A DNA stretch of 64,000 nucleotides from Pedobacter sp. WC2423 (GTDB lineage: Bacteria; Bacteroidota; Bacteroidia; Sphingobacteriales; Sphingobacteriaceae), in assembly GCF_040822065.1 (NCBI RefSeq), contig NZ_CP162005.1:558001-622000 (forward strand), read 5' to 3'. The position numbers and the translations under genes are program-made. The notes beneath the pieces were generated by a model that was not told the origin of the DNA, did no database searches, and was given only the letters and a program-made list of their open reading frames with translations. Positions 54,112 through 62,898 of this stretch are shown piece after piece (the stretch's first letter is position 1; every line of letters starts with the position of its first letter).

Positions 54112-54119
54112 CAAAGATA
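54112..54119 (-). promoter_or_regulatory. Candidate -7 box of the ECF sigma gene
   Basis: The minus strand reads TATCTTTG, an exact TAnnTTTG match, 31 bases before the ATG at 54080. No consensus -33 TTTG lies at the normal spacing. Confidence 0.45.
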
Positions 54120-54195
54120 AATTAATTTAAAATATAACGTGGGGGTATTTATGATTCTTGTCGTCTATGGGGAAAGGAATAATAAATTATGCCCA

Positions 54196-54678
54196 ATGTT
54201 TAGAAGGAAAATTGCTGTAGTTTCTATACTAATTGTTTTATGTGGGGGCTTCATTGAGGTTAAAGCACAAGGCCTCAAATTTGGAAGACTAAATAGTTTA
54301 CGCCTTTCTGAAAGTCTGGTGAGGGGAAATTCAAATCTCTCTATATTAACAGTTCTGGGCTATCGTTACCAGTTCAGTGAGGAACTCAAAGCTGGTGTTG
54401 ATTTTGGTTTTCATAGTGGTACTTATGACGATAGTATAGTAAAGGAATTTAATAGTGCCGCCAGCATTGATTTCACTTATTCACATGGCAGAACGGTAGA
54501 ACTCTATGGATCAGCCAGCGCTGGGTATGGCTTTTTTACCGGCATTCTTGCCAATAAGTTTATCTATCAGTTCAACCCTCTGGCTATGCGGATTGGCAAT
54601 GGCAGTATAGTCGGTTTTGCTGAACTGGGCTGGGGATACAGAGGCCTTCTGACTGCCGGGCTCGCCTATAAATTTTAA
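54196..54678 (+). CDS. Small outer-membrane or exported hypothetical protein
   Basis: 160 residues from the ATG at 54196, where a signal peptide (MFRRKIAVVSILIVL to VKAQ) starts; an earlier ATG at 54139 would bury it. The mature part alternates strands rich in Gly, Tyr and Phe (GVDFGFHSGTYDD, SIDFTYSHGRTVELYGSASA) and ends LLTAGLAYKF, consistent with a small eight-strand barrel. I do not recognise the family. It is divergent from the ECF sigma operon. Confidence 0.55.
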   Translation: MFRRKIAVVSILIVLCGGFIEVKAQGLKFGRLNSLRLSESLVRGNSNLSILTVLGYRYQFSEELKAGVDFGFHSGTYDDSIVKEFNSAASIDFTYSHGRTVELYGSASAGYGFFTGILANKFIYQFNPLAMRIGNGSIVGFAELGWGYRGLLTAGLAYKF

Positions 54679-54712
54679 CTCCTGATCGCTCATTTTTTAC
54701 ATTTTAAATTAT

Positions 54713-55183
54713 ATGGAACCAATTATCGGAATTATAGAAAATAACTCGGCAAAAGTAGCACAGACGCTGAATGTAGTTTTAGCAGATGAATTTTTGCTTT
54801 ATACCAAAACGAAGAATGCTCACCTGAATCTTGATGAAAATGACCTCTACCGGAAATTAATGCTTTTCAAGGGACAATATGAGCAATTGGAAATGACAAT
54901 GGATAGTATTGCACAGCATATCCACTCCACAGGTTACAATATTCCGGCCACACTCGATATATTTCTGGAACTGGAGCACCTGGCTGAGCAGTCCCAGTTT
55001 AATTATAGTGGGGTAGAGCTTATCCATGAATTACTCGAAGATCATGAAAGTTTAATCATCCGCCTGCAAAAGAAAGCGGTTTACTTTGGAAATGAGCTTC
55101 AGGAATCCGGAGTTGGACGTTATATGATGGAACTCATAGCAATACACCAGAGAATGCGGCTCGACCTGAAGATTTATCTGTAA
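54713..55183 (+). CDS. Dps-like ferritin-fold protein with degenerate ferroxidase site
   Basis: 156 residues. LNVVLADEFLLYTKTKNAHL, LMLFKGQYEQLEMTMDSIAQ and HSTGYNIPATLDIF align without gaps to the Dps core (E. coli H51 region to D78/E82 region). His at NAHLNL (H51) and Asp in MDSIAQ (D78) are kept, but the positions of H63, D67 and E82 read Leu, Lys and Gln, and the neighbouring Trp is Leu. The four-helix bundle should still form dodecamers, but iron oxidation at the normal site is doubtful. DNA or peroxide protection remain possible. Monocistronic, with a terminator downstream. Confidence 0.75.
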   Translation: MEPIIGIIENNSAKVAQTLNVVLADEFLLYTKTKNAHLNLDENDLYRKLMLFKGQYEQLEMTMDSIAQHIHSTGYNIPATLDIFLELEHLAEQSQFNYSGVELIHELLEDHESLIIRLQKKAVYFGNELQESGVGRYMMELIAIHQRMRLDLKIYL

Positions 55184-55190
55184 ATTCAGC

Positions 55191-55224
55191 AATCCCTGTG
55201 GGATATGATTACCACAGGGGTTTT
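55191..55224 (+). terminator. Terminator after the Dps-like gene
   Basis: AATCCCTGTGG pairs with CCACAGGGGTT (one wobble), followed by TT, eight bases after the stop codon. Confidence 0.7.
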
Positions 55225-55267
55225 GCTATCTATTCTGAATATAAAGGGAGTCTAAAAAAATTAATGG

Positions 55268-55275
55268 TATTTTTG
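55268..55275 (+). promoter_or_regulatory. Candidate -7 box of the hybrid kinase gene
   Basis: TATTTTTG fits TAnnTTTG and lies 29 bases before the TTG start at 55304. An ATG-started 12-codon frame (55288-55323) overlaps the start in another frame. Confidence 0.4.
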
Positions 55276-55303
55276 TCGTTCTATTGAATGAAATATTTAC
55301 GAT

Positions 55304-57454
55304 TTGAAACCTACATATACTAAATTTCTATCGAGAAAAATTATTCTTGCCTTTTTAGCCGGGGTTATCGTTCTGGCTATAGCTGCATTATTTGTGCGCT
55401 ATTCTATCACTCATAAATTAGAAAACCTTTCCAGATTCGCTTACGATATAGAACGCGATCAATCTAAACCACAGCGGGCTTTATTACTGCTTCATCAGGC
55501 TGAAGATGATTTTCAGGAATCACTTTTAAGTACAGACAGTACTAAAAGCAATGCTTATAAAATAAAATTGTCACAAGCGTTTAATGAGATCGATTCCCTG
55601 CTTAAAGAAAATACGGATACAGCAGGTTTATCTGCTATACAGCGTAATAAAGTTAGATATTGGTATCATCAAAAATTAAAGCTATCTGAAAACTTATATA
55701 CGCTCAAGCATAATTTTGATTCCCTGCTTACTGCTTATACTGATTTTAACCTGAATAATCGGCATTTACCCGGTATCCAAACGGTGGTGCATGCGAATAA
55801 AAAGATTACGAAGAGTCAAACCGATACTATCCGTAAGGAATTGGAAGTTCAAAAGAAAGGGCTCTTTAGCAGGTTAAAAGATGCTATTTCTAATACGAAT
55901 TCAACTAAAACAGGGGTAATTGAGATTAACCATAACCGGACCAGTGGTGCTATTGACTCTGTGACGATGAAAATTGCAGGAAATGATAAAAGAGCCTATA
56001 CAAAAGGTATTAAACAATTACAGGAACGTAATGAAAAGTTATTAACTGCGCAAAAGGAACTGATTACTCTGAATATACGCATCAACAATGAGATGGAACG
56101 TATTATCAATGGCGTCAGGGAAATCAATTATAGTATTGTTGCTGAATTTAAGGAGATGGCTTTCAAAAGTTATCAGGAAACTACTGCTTTATTGAACAAG
56201 TTTTACCTTGCGGCACTTTTCCTGGTGCTGGTATTTGCCATATTACTGATCATATTTATTATTAAGCTGGATAAGTCAGAAGTGGATCTGCGTAAAGAAA
56301 ATGATCGCGCTGTAACTATTGCTCAGCAAAAAATGGACTTGCTGCTGCATATGAGCCATGAAATCCGAAATCCACTAACAGCGATCAAAGGTTTCCTTTA
56401 TATATTCAGTCGTACCAGCCTCTCTCCGCGTCAAACAGAAATGCTGGGCTCTATTACCTTATCTTCTGATATGCTGCTGCTTACCCTGAATGATACACTG
56501 GACGCAGCAAAGATGGAAACTAATGAATTTAAGATTAATGCTGAGCCTTTTAATGCTGATTTTGCGCTGAAAGAAGTGATAGAGAGCATGGAATTCAGTG
56601 CCACTAAAAAAAAGCTGGCAATCCATTATAATTTTGAAGGAGATAAACAAGCTATCTTGTCAGGCGATAGTTTCAGGTTAAAACAGATCATGGTTAATTT
56701 GCTGAGTAATGCGATTAAGTATACCAATACAGGCAGTATTACCGTGAATGCAAAACTTAGCAATGAGGCGCAGCAAAACAAGCTGGAAATTAGTATTAAA
56801 GACACTGGAATGGGGATTAGCGCGGAACAGCAAACCAATTTATTCTCTAAATACTATCAAACTAATTCTGCTAAAGGTAAAGCTGGGACTGGTCTTGGCT
56901 TATATATATGCAAGCAGATGGTCGAATTGCAAAAAGGAGAGATCAGTGTGGAAAGCAAAGCCGGAGAAGGCAGTACTTTCAAATTTTATATCCCTTATCA
57001 ACAAGGAATTGATTTAGAGAGCGGGGTTGTTAAACCTGCAACAGATGACCCGCTGGTATTGATGAACGGCATCAGTATTCTGGCAGTCGATGACAATGAA
57101 CTGAATTTAATGTTTCTGAAAATGATGACCAGTAAGTGGAACATCAGCTTCTACCAGGCATTAAATGGCGCTGAAGCTCTGGATATTTTACATAAAAACC
57201 CTGTAAGTGTGGTGCTGACAGCTATTCATATGCCAGAAATGGACGGCTATGAGCTGCTTTCTGCCATCCGGTCTGCTGAGGGTTCTATCCATAAAGTACC
57301 CGTGATTGTAATCGGAGGAAATGAAACTGAGCTGGAAAATATAAAGATTTCAGCAAGTGATTTTTCCGGCTTAATCAGAAAACCTTTTATCGAGTCAGAA
57401 CTGGTTAGAAAAATTGCAGCTGTATTACAACTCCTTCCATCACAGCCGTCATAA
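55304..57454 (+). CDS. Hybrid sensor histidine kinase with a pseudo-receiver
   Basis: 716 residues, TTG start at 55304; no in-frame ATG precedes the first membrane helix (12-34). A large extracytoplasmic sensor of about 265 mainly helical residues is followed by a second helix (about 305-325). The HisKA/HATPase part is complete: HMSHEIRNPLTAIKGF (His near 350), NLLSNAIKYTNTGS, KDTGMGIS and GTGLGLYICKQM. The C-terminal receiver keeps the acidic pair (Asp596, Asp597) and the Lys in IRKPF, but the phospho-acceptor position is Ala640 in VVLTAIHMPEMDG, and the Thr position reads Gly. So the kinase should be active but cannot autophosphorylate its own receiver. Confidence 0.9.
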   Translation: MKPTYTKFLSRKIILAFLAGVIVLAIAALFVRYSITHKLENLSRFAYDIERDQSKPQRALLLLHQAEDDFQESLLSTDSTKSNAYKIKLSQAFNEIDSLLKENTDTAGLSAIQRNKVRYWYHQKLKLSENLYTLKHNFDSLLTAYTDFNLNNRHLPGIQTVVHANKKITKSQTDTIRKELEVQKKGLFSRLKDAISNTNSTKTGVIEINHNRTSGAIDSVTMKIAGNDKRAYTKGIKQLQERNEKLLTAQKELITLNIRINNEMERIINGVREINYSIVAEFKEMAFKSYQETTALLNKFYLAALFLVLVFAILLIIFIIKLDKSEVDLRKENDRAVTIAQQKMDLLLHMSHEIRNPLTAIKGFLYIFSRTSLSPRQTEMLGSITLSSDMLLLTLNDTLDAAKMETNEFKINAEPFNADFALKEVIESMEFSATKKKLAIHYNFEGDKQAILSGDSFRLKQIMVNLLSNAIKYTNTGSITVNAKLSNEAQQNKLEISIKDTGMGISAEQQTNLFSKYYQTNSAKGKAGTGLGLYICKQMVELQKGEISVESKAGEGSTFKFYIPYQQGIDLESGVVKPATDDPLVLMNGISILAVDDNELNLMFLKMMTSKWNISFYQALNGAEALDILHKNPVSVVLTAIHMPEMDGYELLSAIRSAEGSIHKVPVIVIGGNETELENIKISASDFSGLIRKPFIESELVRKIAAVLQLLPSQPS

Positions 57455-57560
57455 ATATTTTTATTCTTTTATGTAATTTTAATCTTTTCGCGGAGTCTTA
57501 CGATAGGGGAGAACTATAATAACGACCTTACCATTTTATAAATTATCGATAAATTTAAAT

Positions 57561-58874
57561 ATGAAACAAAAATTACTAATCACAATGGCCATTTCGGGCT
57601 TGTTCCTGAGTGCTTCGGCGCAAAAGGTGAAGTTTACCGAGTATGATATGGATAATGGATTACATGTCATCTTACACCAGGATAAAACAGCGCCAGTGGT
57701 GGCTGTTTCTGTGATGTATCATGTAGGTTCGAAAGATGAAGATCCGCAAAGAACTGGTTTTGCACATTTCTTTGAACACTTGCTGTTTGAAGGCAGCGAC
57801 AATATGAAACGCGGAGAGTTTATGAAAACTGTGAGTAGCAATGGCGGGCAAAACAACGCAAATACTTCGCAAGACAGAACCTTTTATTACGAGGTATTTC
57901 CTTCGAATCAGTTAGAATTGGGATTATGGCTGGAAAGTGAGCGTATGCTGCATCCTAAAATAGATGAGATCGGGGTTAAAACACAGAATGAAGTTGTTAA
58001 AGAAGAGAAAAGATTACGTATTGATAACTCTCCTTATGGAAAGTTTACAGAAAAGATATTTGACCGTTTGTTCCAGGGACATTCTTACCGCTGGCAGCCA
58101 ATTGGCTCGATGGAACATTTGGATGCTGCAAAATTAAGTGAGTTTATCGCTTTCTTTAAAAAGTATTACGTTCCGAATAATGCCGTACTAACTATTGCCG
58201 GTGATATTGATGTTGCCCAGACGAAAGCCCTGGTACAGAAATATTTTGAAGAAGTTCCAAAAGGTGCTCCGGTTGTGAAAACAGTTTATGAAGTGAAGCC
58301 TGTAGAGAAAGAAATCATTGATACTGCATATGATGCAAATATTCAGATCCCTGCGATATTTGCTGCTTACCGTGTACCAGGTATGAAAAGTCATGACAGC
58401 CAGGTTTTAGGTATGATCAGTACCTTGCTTTCGGGTGGTGGCAGTTCAAGACTGAGTACTAAAATGGTGGATGAAAAGAAAACTGCAATTCAGGTTGCCG
58501 CTTTTAATTATTCTTTAGAGGATTATGGTGTCTATATTACTTTGGCACTGCCTAACAACAATACACCACTGAATGATCTTTTGAAAGATATCGATGCGGA
58601 GGTTACACGTTTACAGACTGACCTGATCAGCGAATCTGAACTGACTAAATTACAAAACCAGTTTGAAAACAGCTATGTGAGTAAAAACAGTAAAATGATC
58701 GGTCTTGCTGAGAATCTTGCCAATGGCTATACTTTCCACAATAAAGATACGAATGATGTGAATGAGGAATTAGATAAAGTGAGAGCTATCACACGGGAAG
58801 AAATCAGGGAAGTTGCCCGTAAATATTTAAATAAGAACCAACGTATTGTTCTTTATTACTTACCTAAAAAATAG
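57561..58874 (+). CDS. M16-family zinc protease, catalytic subunit
   Basis: 437 residues with a signal peptide (to SAQ, about residue 21). The inverted zinc motif HFFEH at His69-Glu72-His73 and the downstream Glu near residue 149 (NEVVKEEKRL) mark an active M16 (pitrilysin/insulinase-type) domain. Bacterial M16B enzymes are heterodimers: this subunit carries the metal site, and the next gene supplies the non-catalytic partner. Located in the periplasm. Starts a two-gene operon, 31 bases before the partner. Confidence 0.92.
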   Translation: MKQKLLITMAISGLFLSASAQKVKFTEYDMDNGLHVILHQDKTAPVVAVSVMYHVGSKDEDPQRTGFAHFFEHLLFEGSDNMKRGEFMKTVSSNGGQNNANTSQDRTFYYEVFPSNQLELGLWLESERMLHPKIDEIGVKTQNEVVKEEKRLRIDNSPYGKFTEKIFDRLFQGHSYRWQPIGSMEHLDAAKLSEFIAFFKKYYVPNNAVLTIAGDIDVAQTKALVQKYFEEVPKGAPVVKTVYEVKPVEKEIIDTAYDANIQIPAIFAAYRVPGMKSHDSQVLGMISTLLSGGGSSRLSTKMVDEKKTAIQVAAFNYSLEDYGVYITLALPNNNTPLNDLLKDIDAEVTRLQTDLISESELTKLQNQFENSYVSKNSKMIGLAENLANGYTFHNKDTNDVNEELDKVRAITREEIREVARKYLNKNQRIVLYYLPKK

Positions 58875-58905
58875 TCCGCTTTCCAATCAAGATTAAAATT
58901 ACAAA

Positions 58906-60348
58906 ATGAAGAAGATATTCATACTTGCCTTTGCCACACTGTTTGTACAGTCTGTAGTAGCGCAAAAATTAGATAGAAGTCAGAAACCAAAACCAGGGCC
59001 GGCACCTGTACTTACTTTTGCTGATCCGGTGATCTATAAACTCCCTAACGGGATTACGGTTCTGGTTGTTGAAAATCATAAATTACCAAAAGTCTCCGCT
59101 ACTTTCAGCATAGATGCCGGCCCGGTTACTGAAGGGTCGAAAGGGGGTTCAATCGCTTTACTAAGCGGATTAATGAACGAGGGAACGACAAGCAAAACCA
59201 AAGCGCAGTTTGATGAAGCTGTAGATCAGATGGGTGCAGATGTGAGTGTTTCTTCAACTGGCGGACATACCAGTGCACTTACCCGTTATTTCGATAGCGC
59301 ATTCCTTTTAATGGCTGATGCTTTACGTCATCCTGCTTTCCCGGAAGCTTCTTTTGAGAAATTAAGATCTCAGGCACTGACCGGTTTAAAATCCAGTGAA
59401 CGCAGTGCTAAAGCTATTTCTGGACGTGTAGTAAATGCACTTGCTTATGGGGTGAACCATCCGTTTGGAGAGTTTGAAACTGAAGAAAGTATTAAAGCAC
59501 TTAGTTTGAATGATATTAAAACAGCTTATAGTAAATATGTAACTCCTTCCAGAGGCTATCTTACTTTTGTTGGAGATATTAAACCTGAAGCGGCAAAAGC
59601 TATAGCAATTAAAGCATTAGGAGACTGGAAAGGTGCTTCTTTAGCGCTTCCGGTTTTAGCAAAAGTAAATAACCCTTCTAAAACTGAGGTCGATGTAGTG
59701 GATGTATCCAACGCGGTGCAATCAGAAATTACGGTAACCAACCTGATTGATCTTCCGATGAGCAGCCCTGATTATCATGCTGTTTTACTGGCGAATGAAA
59801 TTCTGGGTGGTGGTGCTGATGCTAAATTATTCAGAAATCTGAGAGAGAAACACGGTTTTACTTATGGTGCTTATGCTTCCACGGGTTCAGGTCGTTTTCA
59901 ATCAGCGTTCCGTGCAAATGCGGCAGTAAGAAATGAAAAAGTAGACAGTGCAGTGGTTGAATTTCTGAAAGAAATCAAGGTGATGCGTACCGAAAAAGTA
60001 AGTGCTGATGACCTTCAGAATGCCAAAAACCTTTACAATGGTTCTTTTGCTCTGGGGTTGGAAAATCCGGCGCGTACCGCTGGTTTTGCAAGCAATATTC
60101 TGATCAATAACCTTCCAAAAGATTTCTACCGGACTTATCTTCAGAAGATTAATGCAGTGACTGCCGATGATATCCTGCGTGTGAGTAAAAAGTATTTTGG
60201 TTATGATGATGCAAGGATCGTTATTGTCGGTAACCAGGAGAAATTTGTTCCGGGTTTAAAGAAAATGGGATTTGTTGTTAAAGCCTATGATAGATATGCA
60301 GTTCCGGTAAAAGTGGTTTCTGAAGCAGCAAAAAAGGTAGCTGAATAA
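58906..60348 (+). CDS. M16-family protease, non-catalytic subunit
   Basis: 480 residues with a signal peptide (to VAQ). The zinc motif is absent (ALLSGLMNEGTTSK at the matching position). KHGFTYGAYASTGSGRF near residue 320 contains the Arg/Tyr substrate-anchoring element that such subunits provide to the catalytic one. It closes the operon before a strong terminator. Confidence 0.9.
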   Translation: MKKIFILAFATLFVQSVVAQKLDRSQKPKPGPAPVLTFADPVIYKLPNGITVLVVENHKLPKVSATFSIDAGPVTEGSKGGSIALLSGLMNEGTTSKTKAQFDEAVDQMGADVSVSSTGGHTSALTRYFDSAFLLMADALRHPAFPEASFEKLRSQALTGLKSSERSAKAISGRVVNALAYGVNHPFGEFETEESIKALSLNDIKTAYSKYVTPSRGYLTFVGDIKPEAAKAIAIKALGDWKGASLALPVLAKVNNPSKTEVDVVDVSNAVQSEITVTNLIDLPMSSPDYHAVLLANEILGGGADAKLFRNLREKHGFTYGAYASTGSGRFQSAFRANAAVRNEKVDSAVVEFLKEIKVMRTEKVSADDLQNAKNLYNGSFALGLENPARTAGFASNILINNLPKDFYRTYLQKINAVTADDILRVSKKYFGYDDARIVIVGNQEKFVPGLKKMGFVVKAYDRYAVPVKVVSEAAKKVAE

Positions 60349-60366
60349 GCTGTTTTTTAACGGATT

Positions 60367-60420
60367 AAAACCCCTGGTTTATAGGTTAAACTTAATTTTA
60401 GCTATAAACCAGGGGTTTTT
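60367..60420 (+). terminator. Strong terminator of the M16 operon
   Basis: An 18-base-pair perfect stem (60367-60384 with 60402-60419), containing AAAACCCCTGG and its complement, ends in a T run. Confidence 0.92.
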
Positions 60421-60468
60421 GTATTATACTGCCGGAATTTGTCATCTTTGAATACGCTAATTTTAATC

Positions 60469-61341
60469 GTGAAAAAATCAAAGCCAAAACGGACTACCAT
60501 ACCTGTTCATAAATTGCAGGAACGTACCTCACTGGGGTTAATCATTCGCCATTTTGTCAATTTCAATAAACATGATATGCGAAAATTGGGCGCACACCGG
60601 GATGATCATTATATTTTGATTCTTCAGGAATATGGAAATAGCCATGTAAATATTGATTTTAAAACTATAGTAATCAGTGGTTGTGCTGCTTTTTTTATCT
60701 TACCAGGACAAGTGCATTATGTGCCTGATTCTCAAGAGGCAGCAGGTTGGTTTATGGCTATAGATTCCTCTTTGGTAGACAAAAGTTATCAGCAGGTTTT
60801 CGAGGAACTTGCACTGCATCAGCAAACCCTGGTGGTTAGTACCGAAAAAATAGCTCAGTTGGTTAAATGTGCAGCGCTTTTGTGTGATATGTTTGATGAT
60901 GGCGAACAAGCCTTGATGCCGGGCACGGTGATTCATTCGCTTGCTTCCGCTTATGTAGGGATTTTTGCTGCACTTTATAAGTCCAGTAATCCCGAAAAGG
61001 ATAAGCAACTGCTAAGACCGGAAATTATTACCAGTGAGTTCCGGAAATTAGTAAGCAGTCAATTTAAAACCCTTAAAAATCCAAGTCAGTATGCAGATAT
61101 GCTTTCGCTTTCCCTGTCTTACCTGAACGAGGTGGTTAAAGTGGTAACCGGTTTCCCTGTAAGCTATTGGATCCATCATGAAATCGTTCTTGAAGCCAAG
61201 AGAATGCTATATTATAGCGATTTAACGGTGAAGCAGATTGCGTTTTCACTGGGCTATGATGACCATGCTTATTTCTCCAGGCTGTTCAGTAAAGTGGCGG
61301 GTGTTTCCGCTGTACAATTCCGGAAAGACTACCGCGAATAA
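60469..61341 (+). CDS. AraC-family transcriptional regulator
   Basis: 290 residues from the GTG at 60469; a TTG at 60439 would add ten hydrophobic residues but lies on the likely promoter. An N-terminal cupin-like sensing domain (LGAHRDDHYILILQEYGNSH, FFILPGQVHYVPD) is followed by a C-terminal double helix-turn-helix: QYADMLSLSLSYLNEVVKVV and QIAFSLGYDDHAYFSRLFSK. It is 71 bases upstream of a siderophore-interacting protein and may regulate iron acquisition. Confidence 0.88.
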   Translation: MKKSKPKRTTIPVHKLQERTSLGLIIRHFVNFNKHDMRKLGAHRDDHYILILQEYGNSHVNIDFKTIVISGCAAFFILPGQVHYVPDSQEAAGWFMAIDSSLVDKSYQQVFEELALHQQTLVVSTEKIAQLVKCAALLCDMFDDGEQALMPGTVIHSLASAYVGIFAALYKSSNPEKDKQLLRPEIITSEFRKLVSSQFKTLKNPSQYADMLSLSLSYLNEVVKVVTGFPVSYWIHHEIVLEAKRMLYYSDLTVKQIAFSLGYDDHAYFSRLFSKVAGVSAVQFRKDYRE

Positions 61342-61412
61342 TCCAAGTTAAACCTTGGATAGTCTCTTGAATGGGCATTTGTTTTATCGTTTTTTTGTAT
61401 AAAATAAAGCTG

Positions 61413-62099
61413 ATGAACAGTATCAAAAAGAAAGTCTTATCAATTTTTGAAAGCCGCGTTTTAAAACAAGGACGTGTATTAGAAGTAAGGGCGTGGAATC
61501 CCGCCACTTTTTTTGAAGTAGATGTGCACCTTCCGGGTGTAGATATGGAAAAATGGACTTCAGTCCAGCATATAAAAGTTAAAGTTTCCGAATATACCTA
61601 TCGTGATTATACCCCGGCATTGTGGGATACTGAAACACAAACGTGTACGCTTTGTATCAGTTCAGACCACAAAGGGCCGGGAAGTGACTGGGTCAGTAAT
61701 TTGAAAAAAGATGACATTCTCTCTTATGTCGGCATAGGAGGCACTTTTCACAAACCAGTAGCAGATAGCAGGTTATTGTGCTTAGGCGATAGCAGTAGTA
61801 TCGGTCATTTTCTGGCTTTAAAGCAATTGGCTCTGGGTATTGGTGAAGTCTACGGCGCGATTAGTTTTAATATGGAATCACATGCACAGGAATTCTCAGA
61901 ATATTTTGATACTTATCTGCAGCCATTAAATGAAAATAAAAAGGATCTTTCTTTGGTTACCTGGCTGAATGAGCAGGAATTGAGTAATGAGACAATTTAT
62001 ATTGCTGGCCATATTCCAACAGCGATGCAACTCCGCAGCCATTTAAAACAGCGAAATGATTTTAACGGAAGTATTAAATTACAGGGATTCTGGCAATAA
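61413..62099 (+). CDS. Siderophore-interacting protein (FAD-binding ferric reductase type)
   Basis: 228 residues from the ATG at 61413. The FAD-binding barrel is recognised by SVQHIKVKVSEYTYRDYTPA (R-x-Y-T FAD motif) and KGPGSDWVSNLKKDDILSYV; the NAD(P)-binding-like C-terminal part has LLCLGDSSSIGHFLALKQLA. SIP proteins reduce ferric siderophores in the cytosol to release iron. It is shorter than the ViuB type, as in the minimal SIP group. Probably controlled by the AraC regulator just upstream. Confidence 0.85.
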   Translation: MNSIKKKVLSIFESRVLKQGRVLEVRAWNPATFFEVDVHLPGVDMEKWTSVQHIKVKVSEYTYRDYTPALWDTETQTCTLCISSDHKGPGSDWVSNLKKDDILSYVGIGGTFHKPVADSRLLCLGDSSSIGHFLALKQLALGIGEVYGAISFNMESHAQEFSEYFDTYLQPLNENKKDLSLVTWLNEQELSNETIYIAGHIPTAMQLRSHLKQRNDFNGSIKLQGFWQ

Positions 62100-62224
62100 T
62101 GAAACGAATTAACGAAATGAAATCAGATATTTTACTGGATCTGTGGTTTTTAATGGTCGCGCTTAATTGCTTATTAAATTTGGTTGGTATATTGTAAATT
62201 AGTGTCATCATATCAATTAAGCTT

Positions 62225-62800
62225 ATGCTGATCAACAACTATCTTGAAAGCGTATTCAAACAGTTTGAATATTATAAAATGCTTGGCGAAAAAACTTTTG
62301 TACAACTGACGGATGCACAGCTTTTTTATCAATATAATCAGGAAAGTAATAGTATCGCAACTATTGTTAAGCATATATCCGGGAATATGTTATCGCGCTG
62401 GACAGACTTTCTGACAGCGGATGGTGAAAAGGAATGGCGTAACCGGGAAGCGGAATTTGATAATGATGTTAAAGACAGAGCAGAATTAATGTTGCTATGG
62501 AATAAAGGCTGGGATTGTTTGTTTACAGCTTTGAATACGATTAATGAGGATAATTTTGAAAAAATTATTTATATCAGGAATCAGGGGCACTCCATTACTG
62601 AAGCAGTGAACAGACAGCTGGCGCATTACCCATATCATATCGGTCAGCTCGTATTTTTGGGTAAAATGCTGAAGAATGACAACTGGGATTCTTTATCCAT
62701 TCCACGTGGAGATTCTCAAAAGTTTAACGGAGAAAAATTTGCTCGGCCGAAAACGAAGACGCATTTTACAGATGAATTCCTGAATAAAGGAAAGATTTAG
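62225..62800 (+). CDS. DinB-superfamily protein (DUF1572)
   Basis: 191 residues. Four-helix-bundle DinB pattern: SIATIVKHISGNMLSRWTDF with the first metal-binding His, and VNRQLAHYPYHIGQLVFLGK with the other two His positions. DUF1572 members bind a divalent metal and are related to thiol transferases (bacillithiol or mycothiol-dependent), but the reaction is unknown here. Transcribed alone. Confidence 0.85.
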   Translation: MLINNYLESVFKQFEYYKMLGEKTFVQLTDAQLFYQYNQESNSIATIVKHISGNMLSRWTDFLTADGEKEWRNREAEFDNDVKDRAELMLLWNKGWDCLFTALNTINEDNFEKIIYIRNQGHSITEAVNRQLAHYPYHIGQLVFLGKMLKNDNWDSLSIPRGDSQKFNGEKFARPKTKTHFTDEFLNKGKI

Positions 62801-62898
62801 TCTTTACGATAGCTTTTATAAACGGTGATTTTTATGTTTTTGTTTATAAGGACAATTATTTAAATTTAGGCTGGTGATAGTATCTAATCAATTGACAG

